From the NCBI GenBank assembly GCA_023974075.1, contig CM043798.1:6918173-6982172 (forward strand): 64,000 bases of DNA, given 5' to 3'. This DNA is from Chaenocephalus aceratus. Its lineage: Eukaryota; Chordata; Actinopteri; Perciformes; Channichthyidae. Positions 22,220-32,340 of this stretch are shown in pieces. Each line of letters starts with the position of its first letter. Position 1 is the stretch's first letter. The position numbers and the translations under genes were made by a program. Under the pieces are notes generated by a model that searched no databases, was not told the DNA's origin, and worked only from the letters and a program-made list of their open reading frames with translations.

Positions 22220-22429
22220 AAATCATTTATTGTTGTTGTGGTACCCAAGCTTTTGGGACCCGTAACAACATTTTTTGTGCAGCTGAGTGTCAAGAACTGC
22301 TTCAAATAGTGATAGGATTAATTGTAGTGCTCCACCTGTATACATGTATATTTGTTTGTTTGTTTGTTAATTTGAGTAAAGTTCCATTGTGATTGACATA
22401 ATTGTTATTTTCTATGGTTGCCAATTGAC

Positions 22430-22870
22430 CCACAGTCAATGGTTCATGAACAGTTCATGTACATGAACAGTTCATGAACAGTTCATAGCCAGCCATTGAA
22501 TTATATTCAGTGACTGGGTATGAACTGTTCATGAATGGTTCATGAAGTTGTTATGAACAGTTTGATATGTTCTTGGTTGAAAACTGAATATCCCTACACA
22601 CTCACTGAAAACTCTATTTCATGAATTGTTCATGAACCTGCCTAAAACCATATTCCATGAATTGTTCATGAACCATTCCAGCACAGGAGTTTCATGAGTA
22701 GTTCATGAACTGCCCTAGTGCCATTTAATGTTCATGTCACTTTCATGAACAGTTCATCAACTTTGTTATGAGCTGTTTATGAGTTGTTTATGAGCTGTTC
22801 ATGATATGTTCACTGATATATTTCATGAACTTTTTCATGACAAGTTCCATGAACAGTTCACTATCATCTC
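22430..22870. repeat. GTTCATGAAC palindrome array (right)
   Basis: Many copies of the self-complementary motif GTTCATGAAC or its TTCATGAA core are spread over about 430 bp, for example near 22,440-22,495, 22,520-22,545, 22,620-22,680 and 22,795-22,860. No coding sequence. Confidence 0.75.
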
Positions 22871-22989
22871 ACTGGGGGACTGATCACCTGTTAAGATATC
22901 AACCCCTCCAAACACAAAAGGCTTAAACACAGGGATCTATTTCCTCATCATTGTCGTATGCGGAGATACTGAGTGAGTTGGTGTGTTAA

Positions 22990-24156
22990 TTAAGGCGATG
23001 CTTTCGGCCTGGTCATGTCTGATGGCTGCTCCTTCCGCTCAAGAATCATGCAGTTAGCAATAACATGTTCCAGGCTGATGACAATAGTGACTTCTCTCTC
23101 CTCTGTGTTCCTCGTAAATACTCTCGCTGGCTGACCAACAGGTGCACCGGACATACGGCGAGGTCTCTCAGCAACAGCCGGAGAAAAACACCCGTTTTGT
23201 GCGCCAGCACGTATTCGTCCGCCAGTACAGAAAGCTGCGGAGGGAGATTGCACTTTCTGGTCATTTATATGCCCCACAATACGGTCAGGTAACCCCTCTT
23301 AAATTCTTCCATCAGGATTAATTCTTTCAAGGCAGAATACTCTGCAGCGTCACATGAATCAATCCACTTAGTGAGCAACATCCCCTTCTCCCTGGCAAAC
23401 TCGACATGTGTTTTGGTTAGCCCCCTTTCCTGTGATTCCTAAACTTCTGCCGATAAGCTTTGGGAACTAGCTCGTACATCCTAAGTATGGCACGCTTTAC
23501 CAGGTCATAACTTAAGCTGTCCTCTATTGAAAGAGCAGCCTCAGCGGCCACTGTAACGCCGCTGCAATGCGTTCCGAATGCCCCAAAATACGCGTCCACT
23601 TCAGTCTCATGAAAAAACCGGCACTAATGCAATATTCTTTCCTACGTTGAAGGCAGGTGGGTGAGAATGAGGTGAGGAACTTTCCTCCGACATGGCCAGA
23701 AGCACCGGAGGTGCGCAGCTCAGAGTCTAGCTCCAGCTGACGTATCCGGACTTCCTTGTCCATTTCCAACTTTCGTAGCTCCAACTGTAACTGCCTAGCT
23801 TTCTCCCTGTCGTTAGCTTCCCACTGAAGCTGCCTGTCCTTGGCTTCCAACTGGAGCCGGGCGAGACGGACCTTGAGTTTAGCCCCCTCCCAGAAATCTG
23901 TACTACCAACAGGAGAGGGTGGACATCTGCGAGGCGGCGTGAGCAGTGCCTCACACGGCTCGCCCCCCTCGCTGTCACTACCCCTTCCTTCAGTAAATGT
24001 AAACTCCGCCTCAGTCCTCGGATGTAATAGGCCCTCAGTGGGAACATCGGACACTGGGAGCTCAGCTGGTACAGCCAGTACAAGTACCTCCCTTCGCACC
24101 ATCTCATCCACCACCAATGCCTTCAACTCCTTCTTTAATAATTGCCAACTCACCAC
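22990..24156 (-). pseudogene. GMR1-like Gag with SCAN-like capsid
   Basis: The frame from 24,156 has an acidic N-terminus. A charged coiled-coil stretch follows (ARLQLEAKDRQLQWEANDRE, then LRKLEMDKEVRIRQLELD). The capsid part reads RIAAALQWP, and in a shifted frame LSIEDSLSYDLVKRAIL and MYELVPKAYRQKFR. Further on is LADEYVLAHKTG. These match the SCAN-related capsid of Gmr1 elements, which forms dimers and particles. At least two frameshifts break it. It begins shortly after the primer site, as a Gag should. Confidence 0.8.
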
Positions 24157-24345
24157 AAAGACTGAAGTGCCGCGCTATCTCCATCAAAATCGTCCTTACG
24201 ACACCGGTCCAGTTCCTCATAGGACGGCCAGACCAAAAAAACGACTCGAGGTCGAAAGATGCCATACCTGGACCGTACCGCCCACCCGTTTTACAAAGCT
24301 TACAGCCACAAAAAAACACCTATAACCCCAGGAATTAATTTAAAG

Positions 24346-24363
24346 ATCCCGGACGAGCCCCCA
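24346..24363 (-). promoter_or_regulatory. Primer binding site, tRNA-Pro type
   Basis: On the minus strand the 18 bases two positions after the 5' LTR read TGGGGGCTCGTCCGGGAT. This is the complement of the 3' end of proline tRNA, well known as the primer site of some vertebrate retroviruses. It would prime minus-strand DNA synthesis. Confidence 0.88.
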
Positions 24364-24365
24364 CG

Positions 24366-25129
24366 TGTTACGTTCCGAATTGGCTAGGGGGAACAAAAGG
24401 GAAACGACACGCCCAGAGTATAATTGGTATGTGTTACCAGCGGTTTATTTGTAACTGCAAGTAAGTAAAATGATATGCACAAACCAGCTTGGCCCAACAA
24501 CGGGTCAAGCGGTTACTATCTAACACAACGGGTCTCCAAAATAGAGTTGCCCAGTACTATACAAAAGGAAAGAAAATCTCACTTCTAAAGTGGAAACAAA
24601 ACAATAAGCAAAACCGGGGCTGTGGGAGAACACAGCTGGTGCGGGTCTACAGGTGCTAATCACCTGGATCTACGCAAGGTATATACAAGTACTGGTCTAC
24701 AGGTGCTAATCACCTGGATCTAAGTACGACATACACAAATGCTGGTCTACAGGTGCTAGTCACCTGGATCAAAGCAATATACACAAGAATGCTAAACACA
24801 AAGCTACTACAATACACTGCTACTCAGTGTAACTAACACATAGCCCTATTAAACACACTGCTAGGCAGTCTAACGAATCACAGTATAGCGAGAGGCTTGA
24901 GGCGTCTGTCCCATAATACAGAGCCTCCAGAATGATGTCCGTGCCTGGCCTTTGTACTCGTCCCCCGGATGACGTGGCAGAAGCGGGCGGGGATTGGATG
25001 ACGTCCGTCCAATCACCGCGGATGTTTGCGAGGTCAGTACGGCCAATAACATCTGATGGACTGCACACCTCATTCACATATACACACAAGACAGAGTTAA
25101 CAGCACAATGTGTAACAGCGGCTGTAACA
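24366..25129 (-). repeat. 5' LTR of GMR1-like element (764 bp)
   Basis: Matches 13,980-14,680 with scattered substitutions and small indels. It retains about 70 bp missing from the other copy (near 24,417-24,486). The E-box palindromes lie at 24,650, 24,700 and 24,750, exactly 50 bp apart. CCAAT-type and GACGTC motifs lie near 24,990-25,050 on the minus strand. It would contain promoter and start of the retroelement transcript. Confidence 0.9.
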
Positions 25130-25134
25130 ACAAG
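25130..25134. other. Target site duplication ACAAG (right)
   Basis: Same five bases as 13,975-13,979. Confidence 0.85.
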
Positions 25135-26185
25135 TAACTCAAATAATTTACTTTGGTGCAATACTTGAGTAAATATACTTCATTACATTCCGTTACCTAT
25201 AGCCAGTAGCATGGCTTTAGCCTTGATCTAAAAATAATATTTACATGCTAATTATTTATATATTACTTTTATTACCTTTTTAATAATTTCAGGATCTACA
25301 TTTTAACAGTTCCAAACTCATCTTTGACCAACACAGGTTAAACACTTAACACAAAAAGAGTAGACAATAGTTTAGCAGTCAGTGGGGATTTACTTCAATT
25401 CTGGTTTGGGACATTACTTTAGAAAAGTATAATAGATATGAATTATAATGTATAACCGAAGAGGACCGACGAGTAGAGGTGGTGTATGCGTGATATAATA
25501 AAATATAGAAACCTGAAAAAATTGTGTAAATCTTCACAAACAAAGAGATCTTGCCCAGATGCCCTAATGCTGCCATGACAGGGTTATCGATTCAAATCAA
25601 TGCTCATGTTGCATCAGTGTTGTTCATAATTAAATGACTTATATTATTGCTGCCATGCCTGCTTCCAATAAAAACATGTACATCTGTTCCCTGACCTAAA
25701 ATCCGTGCTGTGCCTCTCATACGCTGTGTCATATTTCTGTATCGCATAACATATATGATAGACGTCCATGTCTGCATTTGATATTAAATATGAGGATCAG
25801 CATCTCAAATCTCTGTGTGGCGATGCAATTTCCTCTGACTGCAGAACACACGGGGGCTTATCGTGCTATGAAGACCCGGACCTCATATGTGGCTCCATGC
25901 TTCAGTCTGGAGAAAAGTGCTTTCATATCACTTTTTATGGTTTCATGCTTCATGACAGATAAATATCCTGTCGGAAAACTGAATCAGCAGTGTTGAAAGT
26001 AACCTTGGGGTCTGCGGCAGGATGACAGGGGCTGTTTGATTGAAATATTGATTGACTGGATATTTCTCCAGGAAATCGCTTCTAAAGATGTGATGGTTAT
26101 CGTCAATGTGAAACTACCTAATGTTTTATTTTCCTATATATAAAACAGAGGTATACTTTAAAAATGTAATCCTTTATAATTACTA
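25135..26185. other. Intergenic, no gene
   Basis: Starts with the remainder of the TACTTGAGTA-type repeat that the LTR element entered, then AT-rich sequence. TTGCTGCCATGCCTGCTTCCAA near 25,649 also occurs at 13,923. The small open frames near 25,768-25,996 overlap in two frames and match nothing I know. Confidence 0.45.
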
Positions 26186-26388
26186 CACTGAAAAATCTGA
26201 AACATTGACTTTAATTAAATGTATTCTGTCAACAGATTTCACATAACTGTATTATGTGAGTTGAAAGCAATAATATTAAGTTTAAATACAAAATATTAGG
26301 TTCAATTTAAGATTATTGCTTTCAACTAACCAATACAGTTGTGTGAAATTTGTTGACATAATACATTTAATTAAAGTATTAAAGTGTA
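26186..26388. mobile_element. Palindromic MITE, second copy
   Basis: Shares CACTGAAAAA, TTTAATTAAATGTATT, CACATAACTGTATTA and TTGAAAGCAATAATATTAAG with the copy at 3,271, again in foldback arrangement. The right terminus is slightly eroded. Confidence 0.65.
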
Positions 26389-27396
26389 TTTACCACCTTG
26401 AGCCATAGAGAGTAAGATGTTTTTACTGAAGTGTTTCATGTAAGACAACAGAACAATGTAACCTTAAACAAGAAACCAAGATATTAGTATAACAAATGTG
26501 TCAATTAAGGCTCCACTTACAGTAGTCTAGACCTAAACAGTGTTTTAGTTTGATCAAATCAGGTGTCAACCTACTGCATTAAAAAATATATTTAAAAAAA
26601 GAACAAGGAAGCAGCCTAAATCAAAACTAACATGGAAAAATGCAGGCAGTACGTCCAAATATTGATCTTTGTTGATAAATTTTTAACCTGCTCGTAATCC
26701 AATTTCTTTTATTCAACAGTAATCTGATTACATCCTCAATGTAACTGTATGGGAATACAGTTTTTTTCGTATCCTGGTTACGTAATCCCGTTACATGTAA
26801 TTCCCCTGTACAGTATATAAAATACCCTTATCATAAGGATGTGTAATTGGATATTAAGATTTACCAATTAAGTAGTTGCACTCTGGGTACCTTTAAATAA
26901 TGAAAGCTAATTATTTCATTATGCTTGGGGGAAGATCCTAACTGGTATTCCATAGAGGCTGAGCCAACTCATCTGAACATGAAGCCATTATGACACTCGC
27001 AGAATGATCACAGCTCCATCCCTTCAAGTGCAGGACAATGGTCCGCTGCAGAGGGGGCGGAGGTAATGGATGATGCTTTGTCAGCCAGATTCAGAGACAT
27101 GTAATTGCCGCAAGCCCTTAGTTAATAAAAAAGAAAATGGCCTCAGTCACATTAAGTGTATAGTGTCCATCTTGCAGCCTTGGAGCCCTGTCTCTGAACC
27201 TGGGAGGGAAACGTCAAACCTGGGCGGAGCACAGAGAGGACGCATTTAAGTAAGTCATATTATATTTCTCTTTTTATTCAGGCAGTGTAATCAAGTAGAT
27301 GAATCAAGTACTGTACATGAGTATTTTTATACTACTTTTATTTCTCCTCTTCCACATTTGAAAGCCAATATTTCTTACCACGGATTAGGATTCACA
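26389..27396. other. Intergenic, nothing recognised
   Basis: AT-rich sequence with no supported coding region. A GC-richer stretch near 27,030-27,240 has no clear open frame or splice context. Confidence 0.45.
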
Positions 27397-27944
27397 CAGT
27401 GGTGGAAAGTAACTACATTTACTCCAGTACTGTACCTAAGTACACATTTGAGGTACTTGTAACTTTATCTGAGTATTTTCATTTTATACTGCTATTCTAC
27501 TTCTACTGTACTACATTTTGGAATCCAAACTGGTACTTTTTATTCCACTACATTTGTTTTAACTGTTGCATTTACTAGTTACCTTATATATATATATTTT
27601 GACAAACAATTAATTTAATTGGAACAGAAAATTATTTGGTAGAAATATTGTTAGGAAGTTTTTTTGTTAAAAATATAACAGTTCCAGATTCTGAAGACTT
27701 GATGCTTGTGCTTTCAAAATATTTAAAAATAGTTTTTAAATGAGTAATTTTACTTCTAATACTTTAAAAACATTTTACTTCTAATACTTCAAGAAAATGT
27801 TTCTAATCGTACTTAAATACCTTTTTACCTTTTGATTTTACTACCATTCTGGATGCAGTACTTTTACTTTAAATTGAGCATTTTTAGAGTATATTATTAT
27901 TAATTGTACTCAAGTAAAGAATCTGAATACACTTTCCGACACTG
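27397..27944. mobile_element. hAT-type MITE, CAGTGGTGGAAAGTAACT end
   Basis: The left end CAGTGGTGGAAAGTAACT pairs with the right end read in reverse, CAGTGTCGGAAAGTG. The flanks GATTCACA and GATACAGA agree at six of eight positions, fitting an old 8-bp duplication. The interior carries repeated GTACTTNAGTAC motifs and no transposase. Relatives appear at 3,774, 8,231, 11,865, 28,140 and 31,548. Confidence 0.7.
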
Positions 27945-28513
27945 GATACAGATTATAAAATCAAACCCAAATATAATAGACTAATAAAGGAACTATGACA
28001 TTGAGGTTAGGACGTCTTGCAGCAGTATACACAGTAGTTAAACGAGCAGCTGTGATGAACACTTTGATGCATCAGTCGTCATGCAAACATATTTCGTTGA
28101 TTTAAGATATATGATTCTGAAATTGGCCACAACACGTAACAAGCACTTTTACTTTTGGTAGTTTGAGTCTAAAAGGATGGCAGCACTTTTGTATTTTACT
28201 TGGTTAAGAATTTGAATGCATGACTTTTAGTTGTAACTGTAACTGTATTTTACAGTTTTAACTTTTTCTAGTAAAGAGTACTTCTTTCCCATCTGCATTC
28301 AGGCTAAAGGTGTGCTCTGCCTCGGGCACCCCATCATTAAAAAGCTACACATCCACTGCAAATATTTTAAAAACATAACTGCTGCATCTGAATATACTTT
28401 ATATGACCAAACTAGTTTATTTTACGATTGTTATTATCGCCGATTTCCTGAATTTACATTTAAGAACATATTCAAGTCCTTTTTTCTGTGTTGGATCAGT
28501 GAGACAGTGGGGG
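27945..28513. other. Intergenic with hAT fragment
   Basis: Includes a short piece of the same TACTTTTACTT-rich hAT family near 28,140-28,290. No gene seen. Confidence 0.4.
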
Positions 28514-28612
28514 CAGGCCCGGTTCCAGAACAAAATGACTCAGGGTGCATCTGAATTTAGAGAGGGGTGCAGTGGTAAAGTGCTATTTTTACAAGTGGGG
28601 GGTGGACCTAAC

Positions 28613-28692
28613 ACCCTCTAGGAGGGTCCTCACCTCCTCTAGGGGGGTCCTTACCTCCTCTAGGAGGGTCCTCACCTCCTTTAGGGGGGTCC
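28613..28692 (+). repeat. CTCCTCTAGGAGGGTCCTCA minisatellite
   Basis: About four units of 20-22 bp (CTCCTCTAGGAGGGTCCTCA with variants), inside the hAT element. Single-unit versions of the sequence that follows (GGTCCGGGGGCATGC) occur near 34,625 and, reversed, near 57,095. Confidence 0.8.
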
Positions 28693-28780
28693 GGGGGCAT
28701 GCTCCCCGGGAAGATTATTTTAAAAATATTGAAGTTAAAAGCATCAATCTGGTGAAACTTTGAGAGCAAAATGAAGAGAT

Positions 28781-29299
28781 CTATGGATCTATGTGCTCTT
28801 TGCTTGATTCATGCCTTCCCAGTCCCTTATGACGTACAAGAGCATGGCGCCAGTTGTTGTAGCCAGTTGTGGTGAAGGCATCTGACTTACTTGAACCGAA
28901 ATGTCTACATGCATAGCAGAAGATGGCATCTTTTTCACATGAATATTCCAGCCAATCTCTGTTTTGAAAACCATGAGCTGCACAATGAGCCCTTACCCCA
29001 CTTACAGGCGAGTTGGGTACTTTTTTTAATATACCTGGGCAGGCTCTGTTTTGCCGTAGCTCCTCTGAGGGGTGTTTGGGGGAACGAAGAAGGCTGCTCC
29101 GCCTCCGTGGGCGAGGCGGGCGGGAGGACTGACCACGACAGTGGCCGCGGGTAACGTATATCCCCATGATCTGAACTGTTATTACCTGCAGTAGATGCAG
29201 TGTTACTGCTGGCGATAAGGGCTGGTTGTTAACCATTTTCTGATGTCCATCACTGACTGCTGTGTAAGCACCTTGCAGATGACGAACGCGCAGCGGCAC
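28781..29299 (-). pseudogene. hAT transposase N-terminus with TTF-type zinc finger
   Basis: The frame of 172 codons is uninterrupted. Its second half is a TTF-type zinc finger as in ZMYM1-like hAT transposases: DWLEYSCEKDAIFCYACRHFG, then AFTTTGYNNWRHAL and HESSKEHI. This domain binds DNA ends. The first half is basic and low complexity. The catalytic domain is absent, so this is the N-terminal remnant of a deleted element, although the zinc finger itself could still be translated. Confidence 0.75.
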
Positions 29300-29537
29300 A
29301 GGTCACGCGCACCTGACATAATAACGTTACTTACCGTTTAAATTGACCAAATAAATGCAGCAGACAATGTTATTTAACCACATTTACATATTTTATTTCA
29401 ACTAAATTCTTCTTCTTATTATTATTATTATTACTAATTTGGCCAAATATAACCATTCGTAAAAAAAAAAAATTCACTTTTCATTTCTCAACTGAGGGTG
29501 CAATGCACCCTTATGCAGCCCCGTAGAACCGGGCCTG

Positions 29538-32165
29538 AGAGGGGGGCATCATAAATGCTGATTCTCATTCAGCCCTCAGGCTCACTTTCAGGATCCATTT
29601 TGATCTTCAGCAAACAAGTCTGAGCTCTTTAAATCACATGATTCAGACCGCAGCAATTGATTCATCAACTTATTTTCTGATTGGTTTTCCTGACAGCTTC
29701 CCAGATCCTCTGACTGATCGCTCCACTTCCTGCCTGGAGGTCTGACTGTGGAGTGTGTGCTCTGACAGCAGGGTGTGTGTGACCTTCACACACTCTGCTG
29801 GTCAGTCAATACACTGCAAAGAGCATCTTTAAACAAGAACAACATATTTGAGTAGATACAGATTTCAAACAAGAGCCAGTGTCTTGCGATAAATGAACTA
29901 TAGTAAGATTTATTGGAATAAGAAATATATTTGGATTCTATAGAAAAGCGACACATTTGTCTTGAATAAGCAGGGGGAAAAAACACATAATAAGATTAAT
30001 TTGCCAAATATAACCATTTGTACATTTCTTAATTGAAGAAAAAAATATAATCAGAACTTTTATTTGTAGAATTAGAAAAAACATCTGGATGCTAGAAAAG
30101 TGGCAAATGTCTTGAAATAAGCAGATTCCAAGCACAGTTATAATCCAAATATACTCTAAACTATTTTAATTGAATATCAACATGCAATGTGCTGACATGT
30201 TGCACATCTCATTGATTTGAAGATCATTTACAATGACAAACATTAGTACACATTTGTAAATAAACAGTAATTAGAAAGATAAACAATTAGCCTCGAAAGG
30301 CTCTGAGTCTTCTACATGTATTAAATATCGGTGAATGTGCAGTGGTGGAAATTGGAAACAGAATTTGTGATTAATAATGCTTCTTGTTTTACCATGTGGA
30401 ATTATTTTAATGATTCATTTCCTTTTGCACATTCCTGATTCCATTGGAGGGTCTGTCATTATGCAACTGGCGCTCCAAAGGAAATGATGCCACCTGCTGG
30501 GGAAAGACTGAACTGCAGTGCAACATGGAACAGCTAATGATGAACTGATAAAAGAGAATGTATTGATATTTACTGTATGCTTGTACATGTAGAGTCATAT
30601 GGCTTTCAGCATGATTTTTCATTTCCATTTAGTGTCAGAAATCCTTGTTTCATTCAATCAATCAATCAATCAATGTTTATTTATATAGCCCAATATCACA
30701 AATGTTACATTTGTCTCAGTGGTCTTCACAGTGTGTACAGAAAGAAAAAAATTGGAAAAGGGTATTACATTGTTACAGCAAAGGGGGCAGTGCAGATAAT
30801 GACCAAAAATAATAATAAATAGGTAAGGACATGCTAATAAAACGAAAATAAGATAAGAACACAACCGTGGTAGAAAAGCAAAGCATACGCATCATAAAAG
30901 TAAGTAAATATATACAAGTAATGACGTAAAAGCCAGTAATAACTGTGTTATATACAATACTTATCCCACTTATATTGGTAGTGCAGCATGTTATTTTCCT
31001 TGAGTTAAAAATATAATATACGAAAATAAAATAAAAAGATTATAACAAACAACATTATAAAAGTAAATTAACCTTAATGACGTAGCAGTAATAATAACAT
31101 ATTATATTAGATAAGATATACTTACTACAACCATTCATTATATTATCAAAGCAGAATGTTAACAGGCATTACACATGAGTTAAAAATACAATACAATTCA
31201 TATAGAATAAAACATAAAATGCAAATTATAAATATGTATATTATAAACAGTGTTATTCTACAAGTGTTGCTACAGTAATAACTTGTGCAAAGCAGCTAGT
31301 AAAAAAAGAATCATTGTAAAATCATGTTTATTGCACATAAGAAGTGTTATTGCACAACAATGTGTTCCAGTCTGTTCTGTGGGAGCGTGAAACTCTGAAC
31401 TTTATCTTGATGAAATCACTCTTCATATCATCCCTGCTGCTGTTGTTACTGAGTCATCCCCCCCCCCCCCCCCCCATAACATCCCAAAGTTCTGACTTTA
31501 AGAGTAAATAAAAAAAAATCCTTATAGATTTACTCCAGGTGTAACTACATTCTGATTTAAAGAGTTGATTGTACTATGTCACATCATTAATCCAAATCCG
31601 TAAAGTCACTAAAGGTATTAAATAAATGAAGTGTAGTAAAAGTACACAATGTACCTCTGAATTGTAGTGGAGTAGAAGTACAAAGTAGCATGAAATTAAA
31701 AGACTCCCAATTTGGGAACATGTTTTGTTGCAGCAGCATAAAAACCAACAAGGCATTGCACATAATAACAAATTAAAATAGTAAGAAACGGACAACTCTA
31801 AATATAAACATCTCAAAATAGAAATACAATAAACCATCATTTGAGAGTAAGACAAATATACAGATGACCGTGAAGATAACAAATCTATAAACTGTCTGAG
31901 AAATAAAAACAATATTGAAGGGCCAATTTTCCACAATATAAGCAGGATATTATTTTTTCATAAAGTGTGAATGGAATATTAGAAAAACGATTGAGCTGAA
32001 TCTGAACTGGTTATTAAATAAATGCGGTCAACAATTGTATATCCATGAGCTCCACAAATCTGATCCATGACGTAGTTGCCTAGAGCAGACGTGAGTAATC
32101 AATCCCAGAGCTCAGGCAGGGCAGAGCAATGTTTTCATTCCTCCTGACGACCTGCGCGATTCTCT
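29538..32165. other. Intergenic upstream of usp25
   Basis: AT-rich, without supported genes. Near 30,655-30,740 lies the common fish repeat TTTATTTATATAGCCCAATATCAC, preceded by CAAT repeats. A run of Cs lies at about 31,460-31,476. A hAT fragment in reverse orientation lies at about 31,548-31,712. The last 200 bases, which turn GC-richer, probably include the usp25 promoter and 5' leader, but I see no TATA box. Confidence 0.4.
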
Positions 32166-32207
32166 ATGGCGCCCGTGATGTCGCTGATTAAGGAGGGGAC
32201 ATCATAG
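32166..32207 (+). other. Possible upstream ORF of usp25
   Basis: ATG at 32,166 opens 13 codons (MAPVMSLIKEGTS) ending in TAG at 32,205-32,207, 91 bases before the main start. If transcription begins upstream, it could lower translation of the main frame. The transcription start is unknown. Confidence 0.35.
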
Positions 32208-32298
32208 CATCGTGTTTTTATTCGCTTCAGTCACAAGTATCCTCTGCGTTTTGCTACCCCTGTTTGAATTTAATTATACATTTATTGCTGAATCCGCC

Positions 32299-32340
32299 AT
32301 GACCGTGGAGCAGAATGTCCTTCAGCAGCATTCTCAGAAG
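32299..32340 (+). CDS. usp25: usp25 exon 1 (coding part)
   Basis: ATG at 32,299 in context TCCGCCATGA, 14 codons ([14 protein letters not shown]), donor GTAAGC, phase 0. The first ten residues equal those of mammalian USP25. Confidence 0.95.

Larger units (their letters stand above)
13980..25129 (-). mobile_element. GMR1-like Ty3/gypsy LTR retrotransposon
   Basis: LTRs begin and end TG...CA and are flanked by the exact 5-bp duplication ACAAG (13,975-13,979 and 25,130-25,134). Reading the minus strand: 5' LTR, tRNA-Pro-type primer site, Gag with a SCAN-like capsid segment, a large nested insertion, integrase, RNase H, polypurine tract, 3' LTR. Integrase before RNase H is the copia-like order known for Gmr1-like elements, and Gmr1 Gag is the reported source of the SCAN domain. 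Protease and reverse transcriptase are not seen. Frameshifts and nested insertions of about 6.3 kb make the copy dead. Confidence 0.82.
28514..29537 (-). mobile_element. hAT element, CAGGCCCGGTTC ends
   Basis: The left end CAGGCCCGGTTC and right end GAACCGGGCCTG are inverted repeats. The 8-bp flanks AGTGGGGG (28,506-28,513) and AGAGGGGG (29,538-29,545) differ at one base. It retains the start of a transposase gene on the minus strand. Confidence 0.85.

Noticed and set aside
22180..22392. Cysteine-rich ORF after the second 69-bp repeat
   Set aside because: Short, no domain; its start is simply the shared direct repeat, which gives the same residues at 19,580.
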